Notes: generated by a model not told the origin, from the sequence alone. 64,000 bases of DNA from Terribacillus halophilus (GCF_900162685.1 NZ_LT727828.1:1170723-1234722), one strand, 5' to 3'; shown: positions 27,404 to 37,121, numbered from the stretch's first letter. A program made the numbers and translations.

Positions 27404-29526
27404 CACGTAGTCAGCTCAATCTTGTCGTGCGGTGCTAAAGTATCATGGAAAGTTGCTTCAGTGCCATTTTTGTATAGACGATAACTCCCGCTCATTTTTG
27501 TCAGGTCTATATCAACAAAACGAAAGATGTCCTGAATGATAAATGAATCGGATGCTGTTCGCAGGGCAAGTCTTTCACCACATGCGATATGGTCATCGGC
27601 CGCTACAGGCTGTCCATCTTTATAGAACTGTGCTGCTGGCGGGGTTAGTTTAATTGTCCTGCCATTGAATGTTACTGTCATATTCTTCTCGTTGTCCGTT
27701 GGCAGCTGTGAAAGCAGTTCAGACGCTTTAGGCAAGGTGAGTTCCTGGAAACGGATGCTGTCACCATCAGCCACCGTATCACGCAACCTGGCTGGAACCT
27801 CATTAATAGTAAATCTTTGACTGAAAGCATTAATTGTTATTCGTTGATCATTTACATAAACCTCATAATCTGATGCCTCGATTAGCGCTGGCAAGGGCAG
27901 CTGCTTTTCGTGTAAAAAGCTTTCTGCGGTTGTTGTTCGCTGCACGATAAGTTCATCTCTGTCTTCTAGTCGATGACTAGCGGGAACAGGTTGTCCATTC
28001 ACGAGGAATTGCTGCTTAACCGGGTACGATTTTCCATTGTAGAAAACGGTAATTGGTTGTAAATCTCCAATAATATCTCCTACCGTTACTTGTGCTGGTA
28101 AACCATCTGCTCCAGCTTCGACTTCTAAAACGTCGCCGTCTTGAATTTGCGTATCTAAACTTGCCTGCTGTTGATTACATGTGATTGATGGTGCTTCTCC
28201 AAGCGTCCCAGGGATGGTTAACGGTTTGCCTTGGAATGATATCATGCAAGCGACTCCGGGCTTCCCGTAGAGTCGGGAGATATGTATGCCGGAAGCTAGC
28301 AGCGCATCGCCAACAGACAGTTGTTTCATATCAAACATTCGAGTGAGACGCCCATTGACTTGTATGCTCACGTAATGAACAGGACTTTGTTTTGCAGCTA
28401 ATGCAATACCGATTGGTGTAATAAATGCAGGACCTGCTGGTACGTTAGACGTTTTTGTTAGAGCTTGAATGACGTCAGTTCCGCGAATCGCTACCCGGTT
28501 TTCCGGCAAATCAAGCAGTTTGGCTAAGCGAGATCGTAGTCCTGGTGTCTGACTGCCGCCGCCAACTAGCATGACAGCTTTTGGAGCTTTGGCATTTAAT
28601 TGCATGATAGTGGAAGCGATGGCCTCAGCCAGCTGGTCGACTGCCTCACCTATATCCTGTTCCACTTGATCCGATTCCAGCTGTTGTTCAAATCCAAGGA
28701 TATCCATCGTTGTAATGGATCCTTTGTCAGCCCAATCGCGTTTAGCGGCCTCCGCAACATGGAAATCCAGCAAATAGTGATCGCTTATCGCTTCTGTAAT
28801 CTCATCTCCAGCTTTCGGAACCATTCCATAGGCAGTGATTGTTCCTTCGTTTGTTAACGCAATGTCACTTGTTCCGGCTCCAATATCAACTAATGCTACA
28901 TTAAGGCGACGCATGGAGGCCGGAATAAGCACATGGATTGCTGCTATTGGCTCTAAAGTGAGTGCATCCATCTCCAGATTACAACGTTTTAGTGCAGACA
29001 GCAGGGACTCTACGACGACTTTTGGCAGGAAAGTAGCGATAATTTCCGCACTTGCTTCCTGACCTTGCTGATCAATCAGCGAACCAATCTCTTGATCGTC
29101 TAACTGATAATGTAATACAGAGTAGCCAACACAATAATAATCCGTCCGCAAATTTTCAGACTGGGCAATTTCATATTGTGCCTGCTGCACAGCACTAAGC
29201 TCCAAATGCTGTACTTGCTCTTTATTTAATACGCCGCGCTCCGCAATGCTATGATTTACGGTCACGCGCTTTGTCTGCAGCGAACGACCAGCTGCAGCAA
29301 CGCAAACTTTGGACAGTTGCCCATGTTTTTCCTCTAATTTCTGCTTTACTTCTGCTATTACTTTGGCAACGGCCACGACATCATGGATTTGTCCATCCAG
29401 CATGGATCGTTCATTATGTTCAACCATCTCGTAATCTATTAATGTATAAGTGTCGGACTCTGCTTCCAGAAGCATTCCGACAACGGTTCTTGTGCCAATA
29501 TCCAAGGCGAAAACTCTTTCTTTCAA
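27403..29526 (-). CDS. FtsA-like actin-fold protein with repeated C-terminal modules
   Basis: 707-residue protein. The N-terminal 360 residues carry an actin/Hsp70-type ATPase of the FtsA/PilM class: phosphate-1 FALDIGTRTVVG, phosphate-2 VDIGAGTSDIAL and adenosine VMLVGGGSQTPGL, with an SHS2-like insertion (residues 50-170). The other 350 residues hold about four to five similar beta-rich units each built around V-x-x-N/F-N-G-x-x (VFYNGKSY, VYVNDQRI, VTFNGRTI, YRLYKNGTE). A canonical FtsA is about 420 residues and ends in a membrane-binding helix, not seen here. TTG is chosen as start, 9 nt after AGAAAGG. Division or membrane role is inference; this is not the dcw-cluster FtsA. Confidence 0.75.
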   Translation of the reverse strand: MKERVFALDIGTRTVVGMLLEAESDTYTLIDYEMVEHNERSMLDGQIHDVVAVAKVIAEVKQKLEEKHGQLSKVCVAAAGRSLQTKRVTVNHSIAERGVLNKEQVQHLELSAVQQAQYEIAQSENLRTDYYCVGYSVLHYQLDDQEIGSLIDQQGQEASAEIIATFLPKVVVESLLSALKRCNLEMDALTLEPIAAIHVLIPASMRRLNVALVDIGAGTSDIALTNEGTITAYGMVPKAGDEITEAISDHYLLDFHVAEAAKRDWADKGSITTMDILGFEQQLESDQVEQDIGEAVDQLAEAIASTIMQLNAKAPKAVMLVGGGSQTPGLRSRLAKLLDLPENRVAIRGTDVIQALTKTSNVPAGPAFITPIGIALAAKQSPVHYVSIQVNGRLTRMFDMKQLSVGDALLASGIHISRLYGKPGVACMISFQGKPLTIPGTLGEAPSITCNQQQASLDTQIQDGDVLEVEAGADGLPAQVTVGDIIGDLQPITVFYNGKSYPVKQQFLVNGQPVPASHRLEDRDELIVQRTTTAESFLHEKQLPLPALIEASDYEVYVNDQRITINAFSQRFTINEVPARLRDTVADGDSIRFQELTLPKASELLSQLPTDNEKNMTVTFNGRTIKLTPPAAQFYKDGQPVAADDHIACGERLALRTASDSFIIQDIFRFVDIDLTKMSGSYRLYKNGTEATFHDTLAPHDKIELTT

Positions 29527-29634
29527 AGCGATAATCCTTTCTGCATCGAACTCTTCGTTTTGTAAACAGGAAGCCAGGCGTGTATGTCCTCTTCCGTGCC
29601 TGTCTTTCATACATTCATTCTACACTATTTGTAG

Positions 29635-29663
29635 GTGACAGCGCGTAAACTTTTAGCTATAAT
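29635..29663 (+). promoter_or_regulatory. Sigma-A promoter of aroA
   Basis: GTGACA (29635-29640), 17-nt spacer, TATAAT (29658-29663), 51 nt before the start codon. Confidence 0.8.
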
Positions 29664-29714
29664 GATTGCTAATTACTTGAGCTGGATATACTAGAAAGAG
29701 AGTGGGAGAGAGCG

Positions 29715-30806
29715 ATGATGAACGACGAATTAGCTGTTTTACGAAAAAAATTAGATGACGTAAATTTGGACCTGCTAGCTTTGATAAATGAAAGAGGAAA
29801 GCTGGTTCAGGAAATTGGGAAAGTGAAAGAAAAACAAGGTACAAAGCGATTTGATCCGGTTCGGGAAAGAGACATGCTAAACGTAATTGCCGACAACAAC
29901 CAAGGCCCCTTCCAGGATGGAACACTGCAGCATTTATTTAAGGAGATATTTAAGGCAAGTCTGGAGCTGCAGGAAGACGACATGCATAAAGCCTTACTTG
30001 TTTCACGGCAGCGGAAACCGGAGAATACTGTGATCAAGGTTAAGAATACCTCTATCGGTGATGGTGTCCCGCAATTCGTATTCGGGCCTTGTTCAGTTGA
30101 GAGTTATCAGCAAACGGCAAAAGTCGCGGCATCACTTCAAGAAAAAGGATTGAAACTGCTTCGCGGCGGTGCTTTTAAACCACGTACATCTCCATATGAT
30201 TTTCAAGGTTTAGGCGAAGAAGGTTTGCGTATCTTGAAAAAGATAGCCGATACATACGACTTGGCTGTCATTAGTGAAATTGTCGCACCTGAGGATATAG
30301 AAAAAGCAGTTGACTATTTGGATGTCATTCAAATTGGCGCTCGTAATATGCAAAATTTTGAGTTGCTGAAAGCGGCTGGTGATGTGAAAAAACCGATTCT
30401 ACTAAAACGAGGAATGTCTTCAACAATCTCTGAGTTCATCCATGCTGCTGAGTATATCAGCTCTCGCGGAAACAATGATATTATTCTTTGTGAGCGGGGT
30501 ATCCGCACATTCGAAAATGCCACTCGCAATACATTGGATATAACTGCTGTACCCATTCTGAAACAAGAAACGCATCTGCCGGTGATGGTGGATGTTACCC
30601 ATTCTACTGGCAGACGCGATTTACTGCTTCCAGCCGCTAAAGCAGCGCTGGCAATCGGAGCAGATGGCATTATGGCAGAGGTTCATCCCGATCCTGCTGT
30701 CGCGCTTTCTGATGCTGCGCAGCAAATGGACCTAGGTCGCTTTGATGCATTTTATCGAGATTTAACGTCTCATAGCAGTTACGCAAGCCGTGTACCTGCT
30801 GAATAA
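29715..30806 (+). CDS. aroA: Bifunctional DAHP synthase / chorismate mutase (AroA type)
   Basis: 363-residue fusion: an N-terminal AroH-like helical chorismate mutase (1-90, [23 protein letters not shown]) that serves largely as the feedback sensor, then a type I-beta DAHP synthase barrel (about 105-350; [52 protein letters not shown]). It condenses PEP with erythrose-4-phosphate at the head of the shikimate pathway. Two adjacent ATG codons follow GGGAGAG; either may be used. It precedes ccpA as in B. subtilis. Confidence 0.93.
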   Translation: MMNDELAVLRKKLDDVNLDLLALINERGKLVQEIGKVKEKQGTKRFDPVRERDMLNVIADNNQGPFQDGTLQHLFKEIFKASLELQEDDMHKALLVSRQRKPENTVIKVKNTSIGDGVPQFVFGPCSVESYQQTAKVAASLQEKGLKLLRGGAFKPRTSPYDFQGLGEEGLRILKKIADTYDLAVISEIVAPEDIEKAVDYLDVIQIGARNMQNFELLKAAGDVKKPILLKRGMSSTISEFIHAAEYISSRGNNDIILCERGIRTFENATRNTLDITAVPILKQETHLPVMVDVTHSTGRRDLLLPAAKAALAIGADGIMAEVHPDPAVALSDAAQQMDLGRFDAFYRDLTSHSSYASRVPAE

Positions 30807-30881
30807 TAGGTATTAAGAAACACAGCAAGCCTATAATATCAAGGGTTTTTGTATCTCTTTCTACTGATATGTTCAAAACTC

Positions 30882-30890
30882 TGGTATAAT
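30882..30890 (+). promoter_or_regulatory. Extended -10 promoter of ccpA
   Basis: TGGTATAAT matches an extended -10 element; the -35 region is poor. It lies 92 nt upstream of the ccpA start and gives ccpA its own transcript. Confidence 0.6.
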
Positions 30891-30982
30891 GGGTAAAGAA
30901 TATGTGAATAAACATACAAATTGCTAATATCATCTTTAGATGATTGGAATCGTGTAAGGTGTATATAGGAGGAAATGACACA

Positions 30983-31978
30983 ATGAATGTAACCATATAC
31001 GACGTTGCCCGCGAAGCAAATGTATCAATGGCAACTGTCTCCCGTGTGGTAAATGGCAACCCAAACGTTAAACCTGCAACTCGGAAAAAAGTACTTGGCA
31101 CCATAGAAACGCTTGGATATCGTCCGAACGCAGTAGCGAGAGGGCTTGCGAGTAAGCGAACAACAACAGTCGGTGCAATCATACCGGATATCTCCAGTAT
31201 TTTCTTCTCGGAGCTTGCCCGCGGGATTGAGGATATTGCGACGATGTATAAATACAATATGATCCTAAGCAATTCCGATCAAAATCCAGACAAAGAATTG
31301 ACACTTTTCAATAGCATGCTGGAAAAACAGGTAGACGGTATTGTCTTCATGGGCGGAAAAATAAGTGAAGAATTGCTTCAGCAGTTCGAAAAATCTCCTG
31401 TGCCAATTGTTATTGCAGCGACAGTACAAGGGACAGGAGATATCCCAACTGTAGCAATTGACTATGAACAAGCGGCATATGAAGCGACGAATTTACTCGT
31501 CAGCCACAATCATCAGCATCCGGCATTTGTTGCAGGAGAAACAGAAATCGAAACAAATAACGAGAAATACAAAGGTTATCTTCGTGCTGTAACAGAGCAT
31601 AATGTTGAAGTGAAGCAAGAGTACATCGTGAAGTCAACCAACACATATGACGCAGGGCTTAAAGCTGCTCAACAGCTGGCAGAACTTTCTGACCGACCAT
31701 CTGCTGTATTTGTTTCTTCAGATGAAATGGCACTAGGTGTTATTCATGGATTCCAGGATATCGGTTTGAATGTGCCAGAAGATATTGAAGTAGTAGGCTA
31801 TGATAATACAAGACTTGCGACAATGGTACGTCCCACTTTATCTACGGTGGTGCAGCCGACGTATGATATCGGAGCTGTAGCTATGCGTCTCTTGACGAAA
31901 CTAATGAACAAAGAGGAAGTTACAGATAAGAATGTTACCTTGCCTCACCGTATAATCGAACGTAATTCGACAAAATAA
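30983..31978 (+). CDS. ccpA: Catabolite control protein A
   Basis: 331-residue LacI/GalR-family master regulator of carbon catabolite control. The N-terminal helix-turn-helix ([21 protein letters not shown]) and hinge ([16 protein letters not shown]) are diagnostic; the remainder is the periplasmic-binding-like core that contacts HPr-Ser46-P. A frame extended by 13 residues exists, but ATG after AGGAGG gives the canonical [12 protein letters not shown] start. It would bind cre sites, one of which fits the consensus 6 kb downstream at the sugar-alcohol operon. Confidence 0.95.
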   Translation: MNVTIYDVAREANVSMATVSRVVNGNPNVKPATRKKVLGTIETLGYRPNAVARGLASKRTTTVGAIIPDISSIFFSELARGIEDIATMYKYNMILSNSDQNPDKELTLFNSMLEKQVDGIVFMGGKISEELLQQFEKSPVPIVIAATVQGTGDIPTVAIDYEQAAYEATNLLVSHNHQHPAFVAGETEIETNNEKYKGYLRAVTEHNVEVKQEYIVKSTNTYDAGLKAAQQLAELSDRPSAVFVSSDEMALGVIHGFQDIGLNVPEDIEVVGYDNTRLATMVRPTLSTVVQPTYDIGAVAMRLLTKLMNKEEVTDKNVTLPHRIIERNSTK

Positions 31979-32014
31979 AAACTAGCGTATCCATTTGGAT
32001 ACGCTAGTTTATTT
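31979..32014. terminator. Bidirectional terminator between ccpA and the PBP gene
   Basis: A perfect 12-bp stem (31981-31992 with 31997-32008), ATTT loop and flanking A/T runs between convergent genes. Confidence 0.9.
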
Positions 32015-32015
32015 T

Positions 32016-34694
32016 TTATAGTGTAATGGCAGCCGACTCTTTGTCATCCTTGCCAACAGCTTTTATTTGATAGGATGAATCGCTATCCGGCAAATTGTAG
32101 GATGATTGATCGCTGAATCCGATTTGTACGTATTTGTCGCCTTGTTTTTGAAGGATACGATATCCTTTTACATCTTTTGTTTTTGACTGTGTCCATGACA
32201 GTTTTTTATCTGACTTCTTCACATTGGTTGGCGGCAGCGGAGCACCTGAACTTGTGGTTACGGTGTTGACTTTGTCTTCTGCTTTTGGTGCTGTTTTTCC
32301 AATCAGATTTTGTGCTTTCTCATTGCGTGGGAAGAGCTGTTCAACGCTGACTCCTTGCAACTCATTCGCTTTAACAAAATCAGGATTTAACATAATGCTG
32401 CCATTTTTTCTGATTAAGCTGTTATCAGCTTTTGTCGGTACATATTTTGAATTAAACAGATCTGTCTTCACCATGCCCGCTTGACTGCATAGATCTGTTG
32501 GTTTCCCGCCGTCAATCGCACAATAGGAAGCACTTGTAACTCCTTTAGGCTGCTTAAAGGAAGAACTAGGAGCCATAAGTTCTGGATCTATTTTTGTTGC
32601 ACTGTTGACGAGCTGTGTCCAAAGAAGCTGGCTGCGATGGCTGTAGCTCATTCCAGCAGCTTGGATAGAAGCTTGCTGATCGTAGCCCATCCATACACCG
32701 ACAGTCACATTCGGGTTTGTTGCAACGAACCAGGAATCATGATAATTCTGCGATGTTCCGGTTTTACCAGCCCAATCGACATTTTTATTCGCCAGCTGTG
32801 AATTGGTATAAGTGGCAGTACCGCTGTCAAGGACACCGCGCATCATATCCAGCATCAAGTAGTTCGTTTGCGGGCTGAATACTTTCGCAGATTCTGATTT
32901 GTGCTTATAGATTTCTTTGCCATCGTTCGTTTTGATAGATTCAATCATATAAGCATCCGTGAATTTCCCGCTATTCCCGAACGTTGCGTAGGCGTTAACG
33001 TTTTCTTCAACCGTTGTACCATAAGCAATCCCGCCTAATGCTGCGGAAAGGTTATTATGATCGCCTTCTGTTAATGACGTAACTCCCATCTTTTCTACAT
33101 ACTTGCTTGCCGGATCCAAGGTAATAATATCTTTGTATGCTCTTATCGCCGGAATGTTATACGATTGCTCCAAGGCTTTTCTAGCAGTTACCAAGCCATG
33201 GAAGTTGCCGGCATAGTTACCAGGTGTGTAGGCTTTTTGACCAGGTACGGAGAAGCTTTTACGTATGTCCGCAATAGGACTTCCAGGCTGCAATGTACCT
33301 TCTTCCATTGCTGGGGCATATACTAACAACGGCTTCATTGTACTGCCATTAGAGCGTTTCGTGTCTGTGGCATGGTTTACTTGGTTCTTGTTATAATCTC
33401 TGCCGCCAACGAAACTTAAAATCTTACCAGTACTGTTCTCAATCATAATAGAACCAGCTTGAATCGGTTCAGAATATGCCTCTCCATCCTTCGGTTCCAC
33501 CCAGTGATCAGGCTGGTAGTATGCATATTCCTTTGCAATCTTTTGCTGGGTTTCATACATATCCTTATTAATCGTCGTATGGATTTGATAGCCATTTTGA
33601 CGTATAGCGCGTGACGCTTTATCCAGATATTCATTTTTGAGGTCGTTATCTTTGAACAAATCCTTCTCAGAATGTCCATCCGCTTTCGCGAGCTGGACGG
33701 AAATAATATCTGCTGCACGCTGTTCGACCTCGGTTGTCAAATAGCCAGATTTTGTTTTAGAAGATACGCTGCTTTCTATGAAGTCTTTTGTAATATCATA
33801 GTTCATCGCTTCATTGTATTCTTTCTCATTGATATATCGTTCATCTAGCATTCGGTTGAGCACTTGCTTCATTCTATTCAAGCCAGGCTGCATTGCTGCT
33901 TCTTCCTTCAGCTTTCCGCTATTAGTGAACGGAGAGTAAGCGGTTGGACTTTGTGGCAATCCAGCCAGAAAAGCAGATTGCGGTAACGTTAGGTCTTTCG
34001 CATCAACGCCAAAAATACCTTGAGCCGCTGTTTGAATACCGGCAATGTTATCACCTGATGCGCTCCTTCCGAATGGAGCGATATTCATATAAGCTTCCAA
34101 TATTTCATCTTTGGTCAGTGCTTTCTCCAAGCGCATCGCCAATACGATTTCCTTTGCTTTTCGTTCAAAGGAAACTTCGTTAGTCAAGATTTGATTTTTG
34201 ACGAGCTGCTGTGTGAGCGTACTTCCACCGGATTTCGTTTCTGCGTTTGTCGCTTCCTGCATGATAGCGCGCAAAATCGATTTTGGTACGACGCCATCAT
34301 GTGTTTCAAAGTTGTCATCCTCTGTTGCAATAACACCATCAATTACATATGGAGAAATTTTATCAAGTTTAATGTCTTCTCGATAAAGGTCGGCCTTGAT
34401 ATTCCCGAAAAACACATTATCTGCGTAATAGATAGAGGATGTTTCTTCATAATTATTAATGTCCTCTTTCATTGATGCATACGTACGGACAGGTTCATCT
34501 TTTACAAGTGATGCGAAATAGCCTGCACCTGCACCGGCAGCGAAAAAGATTCCGATACCAGCGAGAAGCAGGAAAAAGAGAAATAAGTTCCAAATGACAT
34601 CATATGTTATACGAGAATTTCGCTGAATCTTGCCAGCTTTCCAAGCTTCCGCAACCCGTGTCCGAAGTTTATTCAAAATTGCTTTGATTTGCAT
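32016..34694 (-). CDS. Class A penicillin-binding protein (PBP1A family) with FN3-like tail
   Basis: 892-residue bifunctional peptidoglycan synthase. Order: cytoplasmic stretch, one membrane helix (about 35-65), GT51 glycosyltransferase (EDDNFETHDG near 129, GGSTLTQQLVKN), then a transpeptidase with SxxK (STMK, near 450), SYN (EQSYNIPA) and KTGT (near 643). The C-terminal 90 residues form a fibronectin-III-like unit (PPTNVKKSDKKLSWTQ ... YRILQK) preceded by a Thr/Lys-rich linker. It polymerises and cross-links glycan outside the membrane. Which B. subtilis paralogue it equals is unclear, so no symbol is given. Confidence 0.92.
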   Translation of the reverse strand: MQIKAILNKLRTRVAEAWKAGKIQRNSRITYDVIWNLFLFFLLLAGIGIFFAAGAGAGYFASLVKDEPVRTYASMKEDINNYEETSSIYYADNVFFGNIKADLYREDIKLDKISPYVIDGVIATEDDNFETHDGVVPKSILRAIMQEATNAETKSGGSTLTQQLVKNQILTNEVSFERKAKEIVLAMRLEKALTKDEILEAYMNIAPFGRSASGDNIAGIQTAAQGIFGVDAKDLTLPQSAFLAGLPQSPTAYSPFTNSGKLKEEAAMQPGLNRMKQVLNRMLDERYINEKEYNEAMNYDITKDFIESSVSSKTKSGYLTTEVEQRAADIISVQLAKADGHSEKDLFKDNDLKNEYLDKASRAIRQNGYQIHTTINKDMYETQQKIAKEYAYYQPDHWVEPKDGEAYSEPIQAGSIMIENSTGKILSFVGGRDYNKNQVNHATDTKRSNGSTMKPLLVYAPAMEEGTLQPGSPIADIRKSFSVPGQKAYTPGNYAGNFHGLVTARKALEQSYNIPAIRAYKDIITLDPASKYVEKMGVTSLTEGDHNNLSAALGGIAYGTTVEENVNAYATFGNSGKFTDAYMIESIKTNDGKEIYKHKSESAKVFSPQTNYLMLDMMRGVLDSGTATYTNSQLANKNVDWAGKTGTSQNYHDSWFVATNPNVTVGVWMGYDQQASIQAAGMSYSHRSQLLWTQLVNSATKIDPELMAPSSSFKQPKGVTSASYCAIDGGKPTDLCSQAGMVKTDLFNSKYVPTKADNSLIRKNGSIMLNPDFVKANELQGVSVEQLFPRNEKAQNLIGKTAPKAEDKVNTVTTSSGAPLPPTNVKKSDKKLSWTQSKTKDVKGYRILQKQGDKYVQIGFSDQSSYNLPDSDSSYQIKAVGKDDKESAAITL

Positions 34695-34719
34695 GTTTCA
34701 CCCCCGAATTGGTTTATCT

Positions 34720-34728
34720 ATTATACCA
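34720..34728 (-). promoter_or_regulatory. Extended -10 promoter of the PBP gene
   Basis: On the minus strand TGGTATAAT lies 26 nt upstream of the PBP start codon; no good -35 at 17 nt. Confidence 0.5.
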
Positions 34729-34802
34729 TAATAGTCAATTTTCGTAGTGAGTCCATCTTCCTTGTTGCAATTTGTAGATTATTGTATCAACTGAAAAAAG
34801 TC

Positions 34803-34831
34803 TTGTATTTTATAGGTGTATATGGTAATAA
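34803..34831 (+). promoter_or_regulatory. Possible promoter of the tyrS leader
   Basis: TTGTAT (34803-34808), 17-nt spacer, TAATAA (34826-34831). Position fits transcription starting just before the T-box stem I. Confidence 0.5.
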
Positions 34832-34837
34832 TGTAGG

Positions 34838-35077
34838 AACAGTCATTATAAAATATTGCGTTGAAGGTTATAGTAGCGGAACAATTCCCTGTTGCAGAGA
34901 GCTGACGGCCGGTGCAAGTCAGCATACAGTTGTTTTGCCAAGTACAGACTGGAGCTTCTTCTGTGCAGACAGAAGACGGATGTATATCCGTTAGCAAACC
35001 GAGTGGCAGGTTAACTGCAACAAGGGTGGTACCGCGAGTCATGTCTCGTCCCTTTTTTGGGATGGGGCATTTTTTTG
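34838..35077 (+). promoter_or_regulatory. Tyrosine T-box riboswitch
   Basis: A full T-box leader. The stem I distal part is recognisable (GCAGAGAGCTGACGG with CCGGTGCAAGTCAGC). The specifier is read as UAC (34943-34945, in AAGTACAGACTGG), a Tyr codon matching the downstream gene. The T-box core AGGGTGGTACCGCG is at 35023-35036. A 12-bp terminator (35041-35052 with 35059-35070) plus T run follows; the CGTCCC arm can instead pair with the T-box. Uncharged tRNA-Tyr should stabilise the antiterminator and turn on tyrS. Confidence 0.95.
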
Positions 35078-35106
35078 TTTTTATAAAGTGTTGAGGAGTG
35101 GTTAAC

Positions 35107-36384
35107 ATGTCAATTTTGAAGGATTTGAGAGACAGAGGTTTGATACAGCAGACAAGTGATGAGGAAGGTTTGGAAAAACATCTATCCAGCCAGCAAGTAA
35201 GTTTGTACTGCGGGTTTGATCCGACTGCGGATAGTCTGCACATCGGTCATTTGGTGCCAATGCTCATGCTGAAACGTTTTCAGCAAGCGGGTCATCGTCC
35301 AATTGCTTTAATCGGCGGCGGTACGGGTATGATTGGGGATCCGAGCGGCCGTTCTGATGAGCGTAACTTAAACGATGCAGCTACTGTAGATAGCTTCAGC
35401 CAAGGCATCGCCAAACAGCTTGCTAGCATTTTGAATTTTGATGAGGGCGAAAATGCTGCTAAAGCGGTAAACAATAAGGACTGGCTCGGAGCGATGAGCA
35501 TTATTGATTTTCTCCGTGATGTTGGGAAGCATTTTGGCGTCAATTATATGCTGGCAAAAGACTCAGTCGAATCCAGATTAGCGAATGGCATCTCTTTTAC
35601 AGAATTCAGTTACATGATTTTGCAGTCACTCGATTACCTTCGCCTGCACGAAAGAGAAAATGTCACGCTTCAGATTGGCGGCAGCGATCAGTGGGGGAAC
35701 ATTACTGCTGGAATGGAATTAATCCGCCGTACACATGCAGGAAACGATGAAGAAGCAGCAGACAAGGCATTTGCGCTTACTGTGCCGCTGATCACGAAAG
35801 CTGACGGTACGAAATTTGGGAAAACTGCCGGAGGTGCTGTCTGGCTCAGCCCGGAACGGACAACACCATATGAATTCTACCAGTTCTGGTTCAACACAGA
35901 TGATCGCGATGTTATCAAGTTCATGAAATACTTCACTTTCATGTCGCTAGAAGAAATCGCAACATTTGAAGAAAGTGTTGAAAAGGAACCAGAAAAACGA
36001 CTTGCACAGACGAAATTGGCAGAAGAATTGACCACACTCGTACACGGAAAGGAAGCGCTGGAGCAAGCTATCAAGATTTCTGAGGCTTTGTTCAGCGGCG
36101 ATATCGCTTCCCTTAATGGTGCTGAAATTGAACAAGGCTTTAAAGATGTTCCATTTTATCTGGCAGCGGACGAAGACAAAGGACTTGTTGACATGCTAGT
36201 AGAAGCAGGTATCTCATCATCCAAACGTCAGGCGAGAGAAGATATCACCAATGGCGCCATCCGTATTAACGGTAACAAAGTAGAGGATACAGCACGAGTC
36301 CTTGTTGAAGGCGACCGTATTGATGGAAGATTCATTATCATCCGTCGCGGAAAGAAAAAATACACATTGCTAAAATTCGCATAA
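35107..36384 (+). CDS. tyrS: Tyrosyl-tRNA synthetase
   Basis: 425-residue class I synthetase. The HIGH-type motif is in TADSLHIGHLVPML, the tyrosine pocket in GFDPTADS and QIGGSDQWGNI, and the KMSKS-type loop is DGTKFGKTAGG. A C-terminal S4 domain (about 355-425, SSKRQAREDITNGAIRING) binds tRNA. A GTG three codons earlier overlaps the ribosome site; ATG follows GAGGAG by 8 nt. Expression is controlled by the T-box leader immediately upstream. Confidence 0.96.
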   Translation: MSILKDLRDRGLIQQTSDEEGLEKHLSSQQVSLYCGFDPTADSLHIGHLVPMLMLKRFQQAGHRPIALIGGGTGMIGDPSGRSDERNLNDAATVDSFSQGIAKQLASILNFDEGENAAKAVNNKDWLGAMSIIDFLRDVGKHFGVNYMLAKDSVESRLANGISFTEFSYMILQSLDYLRLHERENVTLQIGGSDQWGNITAGMELIRRTHAGNDEEAADKAFALTVPLITKADGTKFGKTAGGAVWLSPERTTPYEFYQFWFNTDDRDVIKFMKYFTFMSLEEIATFEESVEKEPEKRLAQTKLAEELTTLVHGKEALEQAIKISEALFSGDIASLNGAEIEQGFKDVPFYLAADEDKGLVDMLVEAGISSSKRQAREDITNGAIRINGNKVEDTARVLVEGDRIDGRFIIIRRGKKKYTLLKFA

Positions 36385-36390
36385 TAAACA

Positions 36391-36419
36391 AGCACTGTCC
36401 AACTCGGGCAGTGCTTTTA
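36391..36419 (+). terminator. Terminator after tyrS
   Basis: A 10-bp stem with one G-U pair (36391-36400 with 36406-36415), 5-nt loop, short T run. The following sigma-B-like -35 element abuts it. Confidence 0.8.
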
Positions 36420-36420
36420 T

Positions 36421-36445
36421 GTTTTATAAGGACCGAAAGGGGAAA
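36421..36445 (+). promoter_or_regulatory. Sigma-B-like promoter of the YflT-type gene
   Basis: GTTTTA (36421-36426), 13-nt spacer, GGGAAA (36440-36445), 52 nt before the start. Same spacing as the ytxG promoter; the -10 element deviates at its last bases. Confidence 0.6.
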
Positions 36446-36497
36446 GAAAGAACCATAGAGATAGCATGAGGAATACAAACAATAGGAGGTATATTTT

Positions 36498-37007
36498 ATG
36501 CGTAACACGATAGAATCATTCAACAATGAAGCAAACGCAATTGTACGTATTAATGAATTGGTTACGGCGGGTGTACCAGAAGAAGATGTGACCATTATTG
36601 TGGATAAAAAACCTGACAACAGTATCTTAGCCGATAAGCGGGAAGTGAATTATAAAGAAGCAAACGGCTCCTTCGGCACAAAGTTTTCTTCTTTCTTTTC
36701 TAGTAATGATCCAGAAGAGAAAGTGTTAAAGAATCTCCAAGTTTCTGATGTGGAAAAAGATCGCTATGCAGAGGAACTAAAAGCAGGTAAAGTATTGCTT
36801 TATGCTAAAAATAAGCCAGCAGCTGGAACTTCCGAACAAGTGTCATCACAACTAGGCAGCAAAGATCGCAGGAACCATGCGACAGAAGCAGAAAAAGGTA
36901 TGACAGCAGATGGGTTGTATGCTGCAGATAAACCGAATGATGGACTGCACGCAGAGCCGAATACGAAAGATCAAAATGCGAATGAGCTTAATAAGACAAG
37001 GAAGTAA
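36498..37007 (+). CDS. YflT-family general stress protein
   Basis: 169-residue soluble protein. The first 110 residues match the heat-induced stress protein YflT domain (a small alpha/beta fold: EANAIVRINELVTAGVPEEDVTIIVD ... AEELKAGKVLLYAKN). The last 55 residues are polar, Asn/Lys/Glu-rich and probably disordered. No enzymatic motif is apparent. ATG follows AATAGGAGG. A sigma-B-like promoter upstream and a strong terminator downstream make it monocistronic. Confidence 0.8.
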   Translation: MRNTIESFNNEANAIVRINELVTAGVPEEDVTIIVDKKPDNSILADKREVNYKEANGSFGTKFSSFFSSNDPEEKVLKNLQVSDVEKDRYAEELKAGKVLLYAKNKPAAGTSEQVSSQLGSKDRRNHATEAEKGMTADGLYAADKPNDGLHAEPNTKDQNANELNKTRK

Positions 37008-37016
37008 CTAATCAGA

Positions 37017-37055
37017 AGGCTTTATCAGTTAAACATGCTGATGAAGCCTTTTTTT
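37017..37055 (+). terminator. Terminator after the YflT-type gene
   Basis: 12-bp stem with one mismatch (37017-37028 with 37038-37049), 9-nt loop and seven-T tail. Confidence 0.85.
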
Positions 37056-37092
37056 CTGCGATACTATACTTGTAGCAGGTTCCTTCTCATGC

Positions 37093-37121
37093 TGTACATT
37101 CATTCTCCCCTAAATGATAAT
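37093..37121 (+). promoter_or_regulatory. Promoter of the Gat-type PTS operon
   Basis: TGTACA (37093-37098), 17-nt spacer, GATAAT (37116-37121), 59 nt ahead of the regulator start. Its end overlaps the cre site. Confidence 0.6.

Noticed and set aside
27403-29526. The cell's canonical ftsA
   Set aside because: It is far longer than FtsA, lacks ftsZ next to it and has no visible C-terminal membrane helix.
30670-31272. 200-codon minus-strand frame opposite aroA and ccpA
   Set aside because: It covers the ccpA promoter and start on the other strand and has no family signature.
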